A stretch of 64,000 nt of DNA, taken from Aedes albopictus. Its lineage: Eukaryota; Arthropoda; Insecta; Diptera; Culicidae. This document shows, one piece after another, positions 31,219 through 41,616 of this stretch; the first letter of the stretch is position 1; the number at the start of each line of letters is the position of its first letter. The notes under the pieces were generated by a model. That model made no database searches and had not been told where the DNA came from. It was given only the letters and a program-made list of their open reading frames with translations. The position numbers and the translations under genes are program-made. Location of the stretch: assembly GCF_035046485.1 (NCBI RefSeq), contig NC_085136.1, positions 162,065,963-162,129,962 on the forward strand, given 5' to 3'.

Positions 31219-34164
31219 ATGACTAATCTTCCAAATACTTCTCCGTCTTCACAACAGAATGCGACTGAAATTCTGATCTATTGTCAAAATTTCAATCGTA
31301 TGAAAAGCCCAGCCAAAATGAAGGAAATTTATAAAAACATATTAAGCTCTTCCTTTTCGGCTATTCTAGCAACTGAAACTAGCTGGGATGAAAGCGTACG
31401 AAGTGAAGAAGTTTTTGGAAGTGCATTTAACGTTTTCAGAGAAGACAGAAATTTTCTGGAGTCCCAAAAGAAGTCTGGTGGAGGAGTATTAATTGCAATT
31501 TCGAATAATTTCAATTCAGAAATTATTTCAGCACCTAAATGCAAAGACTTTGAGCATGTTTGGGTGAAATCTTGCATTTCTGGCGAAACTCACGTGTTTG
31601 CCTCCGTATACTTTCCCCCAGATCACGCTCATAAAACTACTTACGATATCTTTTTTCAATCAGCTGAACAAATTTTATCGCAATTTCCTCCCGAGGTTAA
31701 AGTTCACATCTATGGTGACTTTAACCAACGCCAAGCAGACTTCATTCAGGACTCTGAAAATGAATGTATCTTACTCCCAGTCGTTGGAGACAATGAAACA
31801 CTGCAGTTTATTTTTGACAAAACTGCTAATTTAGGCCTCAATCAAATAAATCATGTCAAAAACCAACAAAATTGTTATTTGGATTTCTTGTTCACTAATA
31901 TTTACGAAGATTTTTGCGTGAGCGAATCATTGAATCCCTTGTGGAAAAATGAAGCTTTTCACACAGCAATCGAATTATCAATATTTATTCATGGACACCA
32001 AAATCCCAACGACTTTGAGTACGAAGAAGTCTTTGAATATCAAAAAGCTAACTATGTCAATATAAAGCGTAGACTAGACAATATAAACTGGCAATCAACA
32101 CTGCGGAATGAAGGAAATGTCGAAAATGCTGTAAATCTTTTTTACAACATTATTTTCAAAATTATTCATGACGAAGTCCCTAAAAAGAAAAAAAGACGTA
32201 ATGTCAATTTTAAATATCCCGTCTGGTATAATAAACAAATAAAAAATTTGAAAAATCGCAAACAGAAAGCGCATAAAATTTACAAAAAAAATAATTGCGA
32301 TGAAAATTTGGAAAAATATTTAGACATTGCTAATCAACTAAATTTTGCCATTGACACCGCATTTGAAGAGTACAATGCCAAAACTGAAAATGAAATAAAG
32401 TCTTGCCCTAAGAATTTCTTCAATTACGTAAAAACTGATCTTAAATCTGACAATTTTCCAACTTCTATGAATCTTGATGAACACGTAGGCAACAATCCAG
32501 ACGAAATATGCAACCTATTTGCATCATTTTTCCAAGAAATTTACACCACCTATTCAGATCATGACCGTGACCGAGACTTTTTTGAATATATCCCTGAATT
32601 TCCTGTGGATATAACTCACAATGAAGTGACGGTACACGAAATCTTGAACGCACTTAAAAATTTAGATGCTTCCAAAGGTGCTGGACCCGACGGTCTTCCT
32701 CCAGTATTTTTGAAGAATCTAGCTATGGAGCTCACCACGCCACTATTTTGGCTATTTAAAAAATCTCTCGAAACAGGTTTCTTCCCCAAATCATGGAAAA
32801 GCTCTTTTTTGGTACCTATTTTCAAATCTGGCAAAAAATCTGACATACGTAATTACCGTGGAATTGCCATTATCTCGTGCATTCCTAAATTATTCGAAGC
32901 AATAATCAATAAAAATATATTTGCTCAAATTAAGAATAGAATAACGCACATGCAACATGGATTCTATAAAGGGCGCTCAACCGCTACAAATTTATTGGAA
33001 TTCATTAACTTTTCATTGACTGCAATGGATAATGGCAATCACGTAGAAGCTCTTTACACTGACTTTAGCAAGGCATTCGACCGCATTGATATTCCAATGC
33101 TACTCTTCAAATTGCAAAAAATGGGTATAGAACCCCGACTTCTTAAATGGCTTGAATCGTACCTTACAAACCGCCAACAAATAATAAAAGTCAAAGGAAA
33201 AACATCACATCCCATTCAAGTCACTTCAGGAGTGCCTCAAGGTTCCCATCTGGGCCCTCTTTTATTTATTCTTTACATTAACGACATTTCCTTCATCCTG
33301 AAGAAAACAAAAGTGCTTATTTATGCCGACGATATGAAACTATATATGGAAATAAGGAATCAAGAAGACATCAACATATTTCAGAATGAAATTCGCATAT
33401 TCCACACATGGTGTTCGAAAAACCTACTACAATTAAACATCAAAAAGTGTAATTTAATATCATTCAGCAGAAAACGAAACACACCAAACATATCAATTTC
33501 CTTAGGAGATCAGTATGTGGAAAAATGTAGTAGAGTTAGGGATTTAGGAGTAATCTTAGATTCTAAACTTAATTTCAATGACCACTACAATACCATTATA
33601 CATAGGGCAAATAACATGCTTGGCTTCATAAAACGCTTTAGCTTTAATTTTGACGACCCCTACACAATAAAAACATTATATGTTGCCTATGTTAGGTCAA
33701 TTCTGGAATATTGTAACATTGTCTGGTCCCCATTTCAAAGTAAGCATATCGATCGAATAGAATCAGTACAAAAGCAATTTCTATTATATGCTCTTCGAAA
33801 ATTAGGTTGGACCACATTTCCTCTTCCATCTTATGAAGCGCGCTGTAGGCTTATCAATATTCAAACACTGAAACAGCGTCGTGAAACTGCAATGGTTTTA
33901 TTTGTTAACGACATCGTTTCGCAGCGAATTGATTCAACTGAAATCTTATCAAAATTAAACTTTTACATACCCTCACGGCAATTGCGAAATCGACACTTGT
34001 TTAAAACTACCCATAGTCGCACAAACTATGCCAAAAATGAACCTTTGAATCAAATCATGAACATTTATAATCAACACTGTGAAACTATTGACTTAACTAT
34101 GTCGCGGCATAATTTAAAGAAATATTTTAACACTATAAGAAATAACATCAGTAGTAGTACTTAA
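31219..34164 (+). CDS. ORF2 of CR1/L2-like retroelement: endonuclease and reverse transcriptase (981 aa)
   Basis: The enzyme that nicks target DNA and copies element RNA by target-primed reverse transcription. N-terminal EEP endonuclease: YCQNFNRM (about residue 18), ATETSW, VHIYGDFNQ, and a late motif where the usual SDH reads AFH. Reverse transcriptase: NYRGIAIISCIPKLFE, LYTDFSKAFDRID, SGVPQGSHLGPLLF, the catalytic LIYADDMKLY (about residue 705), and RDLGVILDSKLNF; then a thumb/C-terminal region with ILEYCNIVWSP. No RNase H. This fits the Jockey superfamily, CR1/L2-type; the exact clade is uncertain. The frame is open from 31120, upstream of the ATG, and overlaps the end of ORF1 in the -1 frame, so either reinitiation or frameshifting could produce it. 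It is the only intact two-ORF retroelement in the window. Confidence 0.92.
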   Translation: MTNLPNTSPSSQQNATEILIYCQNFNRMKSPAKMKEIYKNILSSSFSAILATETSWDESVRSEEVFGSAFNVFREDRNFLESQKKSGGGVLIAISNNFNSEIISAPKCKDFEHVWVKSCISGETHVFASVYFPPDHAHKTTYDIFFQSAEQILSQFPPEVKVHIYGDFNQRQADFIQDSENECILLPVVGDNETLQFIFDKTANLGLNQINHVKNQQNCYLDFLFTNIYEDFCVSESLNPLWKNEAFHTAIELSIFIHGHQNPNDFEYEEVFEYQKANYVNIKRRLDNINWQSTLRNEGNVENAVNLFYNIIFKIIHDEVPKKKKRRNVNFKYPVWYNKQIKNLKNRKQKAHKIYKKNNCDENLEKYLDIANQLNFAIDTAFEEYNAKTENEIKSCPKNFFNYVKTDLKSDNFPTSMNLDEHVGNNPDEICNLFASFFQEIYTTYSDHDRDRDFFEYIPEFPVDITHNEVTVHEILNALKNLDASKGAGPDGLPPVFLKNLAMELTTPLFWLFKKSLETGFFPKSWKSSFLVPIFKSGKKSDIRNYRGIAIISCIPKLFEAIINKNIFAQIKNRITHMQHGFYKGRSTATNLLEFINFSLTAMDNGNHVEALYTDFSKAFDRIDIPMLLFKLQKMGIEPRLLKWLESYLTNRQQIIKVKGKTSHPIQVTSGVPQGSHLGPLLFILYINDISFILKKTKVLIYADDMKLYMEIRNQEDINIFQNEIRIFHTWCSKNLLQLNIKKCNLISFSRKRNTPNISISLGDQYVEKCSRVRDLGVILDSKLNFNDHYNTIIHRANNMLGFIKRFSFNFDDPYTIKTLYVAYVRSILEYCNIVWSPFQSKHIDRIESVQKQFLLYALRKLGWTTFPLPSYEARCRLINIQTLKQRRETAMVLFVNDIVSQRIDSTEILSKLNFYIPSRQLRNRHLFKTTHSRTNYAKNEPLNQIMNIYNQHCETIDLTMSRHNLKKYFNTIRNNISSST

Positions 34165-34353
34165 AATATTTAAAAAGCACAAATTATACACACATCCACC
34201 AGCATACACTATTTATATATTTTCTTATATGTATTATATGTATTTTATTAACAACATGTACTATAGCTTTAAGAAATGAAACAAAAACTGTATGTATATG
34301 TACTAGTCTACGTTGTTTGACGAAACTGAATAAATAAATAAATAAATAAATAA
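34165..34353 (+). repeat. retroelement 3' UTR ending in an AAAT microsatellite
   Basis: A short 3' UTR ends in about five AAAT/TAAA units (34331-34352). Short tandem repeats instead of poly-A mark the 3' ends of many CR1/L2/I-type elements. The retroelement therefore ends at about 34353; its 5' end lies somewhere in 29470-29645. Confidence 0.8.
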
Positions 34354-35322
34354 GTTTAAGGGGAAATTTCAAAATTTAATTTTGCATTTAAAGTAATAAA
34401 TTCACTAGTTGTTAGACTTTAGACGCGTTATTCGGTTTTAGAAGAGCAAAATTAAGCGGTGAAGGAAATTTTCCTTTCTAACCGATGCTCAATTGTATAC
34501 TGATCAATTTCGCCCCAAAGTCGCATTTCCAATATTTTGATATTTGAGGTTATTTAACTTAAAGTTTAAATTTGTTGAACAAAATTCTATCACATGGTTC
34601 CATGGAGATCCACTGGGTACTGGTTTTACAGAAATTCTTTTGGCAATATTTGAACAGGCACTGCTGTTATCCGCAAAAGTTGTTTTAAAGTGATCAATTT
34701 GACCCCGGATTACGGTACTCAAAATTGCAATTTTAATGTTGTAGTCGATTCGGGGCGAAATGAACACTGGAAATTATGAATGGATGTACGCGCGTTGCAT
34801 ACTGTTAGGCGTTTTAGAGAGTTTGAAAAAATCAATCCGATTATTTAAGCCTAAAATTTATTTAATTAACTTTGATGTTATGTGAACTCGTCTAAGACGG
34901 AGTATTATATCTGAGGTATTGATCTCCGTAGACAAATTACTTAACTGGTAGATATTATCAAAGATACAGCATAAAATATGCAGAGGTGTCCATTATGCCC
35001 CCATGGGTGTCCATTTCGCCCCGTACCTTTCCTGCCAGCCCCAAAAGACACACGGTTTACAATTCATTATTTGTTCATTATAATGATATTCTACCTGCTG
35101 TAAATGATTGAAATACATAGGAAACAAGTTAAAGTTGTATGCCAAATGATAATATGTTAAGTTTTTGTCGGTTATACAGGCCTAACATACTCATTTGCTT
35201 AGAGTGTCCATTATGCCCCTAATCCCCCTACTAGCAATTCAGGGTATGCCAGCCAACACCCAACTTCATAAGCGAGCAAAGATAAATTCGTTTTCCTATT
35301 TAATTATTCCTTTACTCGTGAT

Positions 35323-37277
35323 CAGAGCCGTAGCGTGGGGTTGGCCAGGTTGGCCCCCGCCAAGGGCGCCAGCCTCTAAGGGGCGCCGAAAAGGTAAAAG
35401 GCTAGAAGGAATATTATGATGCTATTGTTTTCTTGTATGTTACCAAGACTTCAAAATATCTAAGATTGATCGAGTGTTTTTTACATTACGTTATTCTCAA
35501 AAATTCGTTCGCTAGATTATTTATCATGATGTTACCTGGGAATTTAGCTTGTTTTTTTTACTTTGGAAGTTATTTTAGTTGTTTTTTAACGAGCAAGCAA
35601 AATCAATAAGTTTTCATAATTCTAGTGAAAGTTTTTCTCTGAAAATTACTGGAAACTTATTTATTGACATATTTTAGAGTGTTTTTAACAAGTATTTTAA
35701 ATGATAAATATTCAGACGACGCTGTTCATTCCCTTCAAACAAATAAAATATTTTGGGAATTTCTTCATAAATTTCACCAGGTATTTCTTCGGATTTTTTG
35801 CTGGGCTTCTTTAAGCAAATCTTTCAAAAACTATTTCGGAATTTTCTCAAGAAATTTCTTTAAAAACATTTCAAAGAATTTCTCCAGAAATTCTCTCAAA
35901 ATCTTATATTAAAAACTATTCAAAAAAAAAGCAAATAAAGAATTCTTCTGAAGATTCTTACTAAAAATTCTCGAAGAATCCCTTTAGAAATGCCTTCAGG
36001 GAGGTTTTCAGGAAGTTATCTAGGGATTTATTCAGGAATCAGTCAAAGGATTCCTCTCGACATTAATACATGGATATTTAATAATTTCCTTCAATGGATT
36101 CCTGCAAAAAATGTGTATAAGGATTACTAAATAACCCTTCAATAGATTTCTTTAGTAATTCCTCCATGGATTCCTATGAAAAATTCTGTAGAGATTTCAT
36201 TAGAAATCATTTCAGGGATTCCTTCAGAAGTCCCTCTGAGAATGAATTATTTCAGAAATTCTTCTAGGAATTTTTGAAATAAAATCTTATATGAAACTGT
36301 ATCATGCTTACTAGGGATTGATCCATAAATTTCTGCTAGAATTTCACTAGAAATCTTTTCATGAATGACTTCATAAATTCCTCCATAAAATTATAAATTT
36401 GGAACAATTCAGAAATTTCCACAGGTTTTCCGTTAAAAAATCCAAAATTTCTCCAAAGCTTTCTTCTGAATGCCATTCATAGATTTCTTCAGAAATTCCT
36501 CCAAAAATTCCTTAAGAAACTTTTTCAGAGATTCCTTCAAATATTCTGCCAAGTTTTTTAACTCTTCTAATGGTCCTCTACAAACTATTACGGGCATTAG
36601 CATATCAGGCATTTCTTTACGAATTGCTCCATGAATTCCTGCAAAAAAATACTCCTTAAATTCTATTTAGAATGCTTACTTAAATTTTTTGAAAATTTTA
36701 ATCATTTATTCTTGCGGATAAATGCAGGAATTCCTCCGCAATCTCTTTCATAATTTCATTCAATGAATCCAGCAAAAATTCTTCCAGAGATTTCAACAAA
36801 AACTCATCCTTCAGGAATTTCTCCTGGTATTACTTCATATCCATTTTTGTCTAATGATTTCTGAAAATTTTCTAAGAAATATTTTGATTGAACTTCAGAA
36901 GAAACTTGTGGTGAAGTTATTAGGAAATTCTGGTAAAACCAGTTGAAGCTATAGCCAAAAAATAGTAAAAACGTTTGAGGATTTCAGAATGCTCCTGAAA
37001 TTCAATTCAGTATTTTTAAAAATAAAATAAAAAAACTAAGATTTCCTTTAGAAATGTATGCATCATACATTTTAAGAATTTGAAATGTCATTTTTAATTA
37101 TTGTGCTGGTCTAAGTATGATTCTTGAAATGCAAAATCTGTTCGTACTCTTTGAAAACTTCGAAAACGTACACATTACTTTGAATAAACAAATTTAGCAA
37201 AATAATAATGTCTAATTGTCGTGGGGCGCCAATCTGGATGCTTGCCAAGGGCGCCGTGGGACCACGCTACGGCTCTG
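35323..37277 (+). mobile_element. 1.95-kb hAT-like non-autonomous element, copy 1
   Basis: Perfect 16-bp ends CAGAGCCGTAGCGTGG, inverted, and a perfect 8-bp duplication CTCGTGAT (35315-35322 and 37278-37285): the hAT pattern. The tips are GC-rich (several GGCGCC), while the body is AT-rich and dominated by a degenerate AGGAATTCCTCCAGAAATTC-type repeat. No transposase; the 82-residue frame at 35664 is not a known protein. A second copy, inverted and nearly identical, lies at 39650-41608. Confidence 0.95.
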
Positions 37278-37285
37278 CTCGTGAT

Positions 37286-38044
37286 AAGAATTTTCTGCCT
37301 AAATGGAACATGTTATAGTTAGATTAAATGGTGTTTCACTGAATTTAACATGAAACAAGGAAATTAGATACAATATTCCAGAATGAAACCAACTCATATT
37401 ACATATGATTCGAAGAACACACAGTACAACAACCAATCAGCAAGTAGATACACAACGAACAACACGGAAGACGAACCCATCCACCAGCGCAGCAGAGCGA
37501 GTGAGTCCGGAGAATTCCCAACAAATTTACTTGATTAAGCACGCATCGCTGGCCATCACAGAGAGCAATCTATTACCATTACGGATGGGGTTTAATTTTG
37601 CACGCATCGCATTTATCCAATCGATAAATTTCTAATCTCTCTTCTTGTCGTCGTCGTCGTCCTCGTCATCATTGTCGAAGCTGCTCCCAACTTGTTCTCA
37701 TCTTGCGAGTCTCTTTCCTCGCTAAAAACCGTTATAAGTTTTAATGTGCTGAATTGGAAAAGATGTAATCTTCAAAACTAATTAGGCTAATCTTGCTCTG
37801 CTGCTGGCTGCATAATCCTCCACTCGCTCATCGATTTTCTTTGCATTTTCGAATGTGTTCGTTCACTGCGGATGACTCTGGCTCTGAAGCTCTGGCTGTT
37901 TGCATTCGGGACAATAGCTATCATCAGAAGACTCATCCCACTCCCTTCTGTTCGTTGATTACTGATAATAGTTTTGTCTCGATCTGATATATCAAATTGT
38001 CGATTTCGCGTATCCTCGATTATTGATTTTGAATTAAAAATAAT
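37286..38044. other. unassigned spacer
   Basis: Sequence between two DNA elements; no gene or repeat recognised apart from a GTC-rich patch near 37645-37665. Confidence 0.4.
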
Positions 38045-39528
38045 GTACAGTGGTTTTTCGATTTTGTCACGGTTCTATTTAATCACGCTCCATTTTATCA
38101 CACTCGATTTTAGCACGCTATTTTTTTCGATTATATCACGCTATGATAATCGATACAAATATTGCTAAGCACATATCCCAAACTATACAGGATACATGAA
38201 TCGTCATAAGTAAGATATTTTGCACATTAGTATACGATTATAGTGCCATTGATGACAGGCCGGACACAGGATTCGATTATCAAGAGTCACATTCTCATGC
38301 TTTGCTCTGCATCGAGTCCAGTCTGTATGCGTCAATTCCACGCATTACGTTTTCCATCAGAGGTCTCCAGTTAGCCTTTGTGAATAAGGTTTTTGATCGC
38401 CAATTCAGAGACGGCGGGTTCGATTCCCATTCCGGTCAGGAACTTTTCTAGACTTTCCTATGCATACACAGAAAAAAAATCTGAAAACTACACGTGACGT
38501 AAATATAAGAACATTTAAATTTTCATTTCATTTCATTCGATTTAACATAAAATAATTTCTTGAACACAAAGTTGTAAGCAAGCTTCATACTGCAGACAAC
38601 CTGTAATTTTACAATCCGATGGAGAATTGTGTTGAAAGCGATGCATGTCATTTTGTTACAGCGAACTCGATGTAACAATTTTTAACTGTGTAGTGTATGC
38701 CCCACAATATACAAATTCATACAATGGCAGGCAAAGAAAGCCCTTCAATTAATAACTATAGTAGTACTCAAAGAACCCTGAGTTGAAGAGAGGCAGCCCG
38801 AGTTCCATTGGGGACGTAGAGTCACAAAGAAGAAGTAGAAGAAGAAAAGGCATTTTACGTTAGAATCTTACTTTGGTTCCATTTTTGTTGTATTTTAATT
38901 ATTATTAACGAGCTTTTTAACCCGGGGCTCGTTCATGTCGGGACTCACGGTTTCACTTCACTTCCGAAGGAATAACTAACATTTTGTAAATTTATCGGCT
39001 TTTAAAAGTTTATATGTTGTTCAATTAATGCCAACCAGCATATCGAACGATCAGAAATTAAAGACAGAACATTAAAACTTCGTGACAATTGCACAACAAA
39101 GCGTAACGCGACAACATCACAAAAATGTCAAATTTTTATTTTTCAACCAGAAATTCCCAACCTTCTGGAAACACTTTAGAAAATGTTAAGTACTCGACGA
39201 TAAATGCAATCAATTATCTTTATTTTGCTGTGTAAAGATTGGAAACATATGGAAACATTGTTCCATGAAGCTCAAAAACTTTGCTGTAGATGTACAAATA
39301 ATACCTCCATTGTTTGATCTTATTTACATTAAAAAATAATTGCATACAAGAATATTAGATTTCCATTACCGGGTTTGATATTTTGTGCGTTTTTGTTTGA
39401 ATTTTTCGTGTGCAAATGAATTTTGATTGATAAACGCCTTCGAAAAAAAGATGTTTCAATTATATCACGCTCCAATATATCACGCGATTTTTTTTTTTCA
39501 TTCGTGATATAATCGAAAAAGTACTGTA
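38045..39528. mobile_element. 1.48-kb TA-flanked TIR element with TATCACG repeats
   Basis: The left end TACAGTGGTTTTTCGATT and the reverse complement of the right end, TACAGTACTTTTTCGATT, share long inverted ends with TA at both edges, a Tc1/mariner-type pattern. Just inside, short units such as AATCACGC and TATATCACGC repeat four or more times at each end. A family B SINE has inserted inside. No transposase frame. Confidence 0.8.
38363..38840 (+). mobile_element. SINE family B, interrupted or diverged copy
   Basis: The tRNA-like head CCAGTTAGCCTTTGTGAAT and B-box GGGTTCGATTCCCATTCC lie at 38368-38434, and the tail GGGGACGTAGAGTCACAAAG at 38809-38828. The distance between them is nearly twice that of the complete copies, so about 200 extra bases have been gained in the middle. 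Confidence 0.6.
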
Positions 39529-39649
39529 CTTTGGAAATCGAATCCACAATCCAAAGTTGGTAGGTATAGTTTGATCTTGATTGACCGCCCTTAGATGCTA
39601 TTCCAGTATCGCCAAACCTATAGCTACATTTACACAAGGAACCAATGAG

Positions 39650-41608
39650 CAGAGCCGTAGCGTGGTCCCACGGCGCCCTTGGCAAGCATCCAGATTGGCG
39701 CCCCACGACAATTAGACATTATTATTTTGCTAAATTTGTTTATTCAAAGTAATGTGTACGTTTTCGAAGTTTTCAAAGAGTACGAACAGATTTTGCATTT
39801 CAAGAATCATACTTAGACCAGCACAATAATTAAAAATGACATTTCAAATTCTTAAAATGTATGATGCATACATTTCTAAAGGAAATCTTAGTTTTTTTAT
39901 TTTATTTTTAAAAATACTGAATTGAATTTCAGGAGCATTCTGAAATCCTCAAACGTTTTTACTATTTTTTGGCTATAGCTTCAACTGGTTTTACCAGAAT
40001 TTCCTAATAACTTCACCACAAGTTTCTTCTGAAGTTCAATCAAAATATTTCTTAGAAAATTTTCAGAAATCATTAGACAAAAATGGATATGAAGTAATAC
40101 CAGGAGAAATTCCTGAAGGATGAGTTTTTGTTGAAATCTCTGGAAGAATTTTTGCTGGATTCATTGAATGAAATTATGAAAGAGATTGCGGAGGAATTCC
40201 TGCATTTATCCGCATGAATAAATGATTAAAATTTTCAATAAATTTAAGTAAGCATTCTAAATAGAATTTAAGGAGTATTTTTTTGCAGGAATTCATGGAG
40301 CAATTCGTAAAGAAATGCCTGATATGCTAATGCCCGTAATAGTTTGTAGAGGACCATTAGAAGAGTTAAAAAAACTTGGCAGAATATTTGAAGGAATCTC
40401 TGAAAAAGTTTCTTAAGGAATTTTTGGAGGAATTTCTGAAGAAATCTATGAATGGCATTCAGAAGAAAGCTTTGGAGAAATTTTGGATTTTTTAACGGAA
40501 AACCTGTGGAAATTTCTGAATTATTCCAAATTTATAATTTTATGGAGGAATTTATGAAGTCATTCATGAAAAGATTTCTAGTGAAATTCTAGCAGAAATT
40601 TATGGATCAATCCCTAGTAAGCATGATACAGTTTCATATAAGATTTTACATATTTCAAAAATTCCTAGAAGAATTTCTGAAATAATTCATTCTCAGAGGG
40701 ACTTCTGAAGGAATCCCTGAAGTGATTTCTAATGAAATCTCTACAGAATTTTTCATAGGAATCCATGGAGGAATTACTAAATAAATCTATTGAAGGGTTA
40801 TTTAGTAATCCTTATACACATTTTTTGCAGGAATCCATTGAAGGAAATTATTAAATATCCATGTATTAATGTCGAGAGGAATACTTTGACTGATTCCTGA
40901 ATAAATCCCTAGATAACTTCCTGAAAACCTCCCTGAAGGCATTTCTAAAGGGATTCTTCGAGAATTTTTAGTAAGAATCTTCAGAAGAATTCTTTATTTG
41001 CTTTTTTTTGAATAGTTTTTAATATAAGATTTTGAGAGAATTTCTGGAGAAATTCTTTGAAATGTTTTTAAAGAAGTTTCTTGAGAAAATTCCGAAATAG
41101 TTTTTGAAAGATTTGCTTAAAGAAGCCCAGCAAAAAATCCGAAGAAATACCTGGTGAAATTTATGAAGAAATTCCCAAAATATTTTATTTGTTTGAAGGG
41201 AATGAACAGCGTCGTCTGAATATTTTTCATTTAAAATACTTGTTAAAAACACTCTAAAATATGTCAATAAATAAGTTTCCAGTAATTTTCAGAGAAAAAC
41301 TTTCACTAGAATTATGAAAACTTATTGATTTTGCTTGCTCGTTAAAAAACAACTAAAAAAAACTTCCAAAGTAAAAAAAACAAGCTAAATTCCCAGGTAA
41401 CATCATGATAAATAATCTAGCGAACGAATTTTTGAGAATAACGTAATGTAAAAAAAATCGATCAATCTTAGATATTTTGAAGTCTTGATAACATACAAGA
41501 AAACAATAGCATCATAATATTCCTTCTAGCCATTTACCTTTACGGCGCCCCTTAGAGGCTGGCGCCCTTGGCGGGGGCCAACCTGGCCAACCCCACGCTA
41601 CGGCTCTG
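39650..41608 (-). mobile_element. 1.96-kb hAT-like non-autonomous element, copy 2 (inverted)
   Basis: The same perfect ends CAGAGCCGTAGCGTGG, with its own perfect 8-bp duplication CCAATGAG (39642-39649 and 41609-41616). Side-by-side reading against copy 1 shows only occasional base changes (for example one in the 60 bases beside the left tip of copy 1). The orientation is opposite to copy 1. The differing duplications show it arrived by its own insertion and is not half of a duplicated block. Confidence 0.95.
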
Positions 41609-41616
41609 CCAATGAG

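Larger units (their letters stand above)
29250..34717. mobile_element. inner TIR element of the nest
   Basis: The left end TACCGTAAACCGGGG then TCAAATTGATCA is matched at the right by its reverse complement (TGATCAATTTGACCCCGG then ATTACGGTA) ending at 34717. TA at both edges is the likely duplicated target. A second tandem GGGGTGAAATTGATCAC lies just inside the left end, and TGATCAATTTCGCCCC lies at 34501 in the right half. The retroelement at about 29.6-34.35 kb splits it. Confidence 0.85.
28906..35230. mobile_element. outer TIR element of a three-level nest
   Basis: The left end TAGGGGGATTAGGGG then YATAATGGACAC is matched by its reverse complement ending at 35230. The ends start with TA, consistent with a TA target duplication. 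Its own sequence is 28906-29249 plus 34718-35230 (about 0.86 kb); the rest is later insertion. Modules GGGGCGAAATGGACAC and GGGGCATAATGGACAC recur inside the right part near 34985-35027. No transposase; non-autonomous. Confidence 0.85.

Noticed and set aside
35664..35912. 82-residue frame repeated almost unchanged at 41019-41267 on the other strand
   Set aside because: It is one repeat element seen twice, low in complexity and without a domain. Conservation reflects the recent age of the two copies.
35323..41608. A single inverted segmental duplication or one large foldback element
   Set aside because: Each 1.95-kb copy has its own perfect and different 8-bp duplication, so they are separate insertions.
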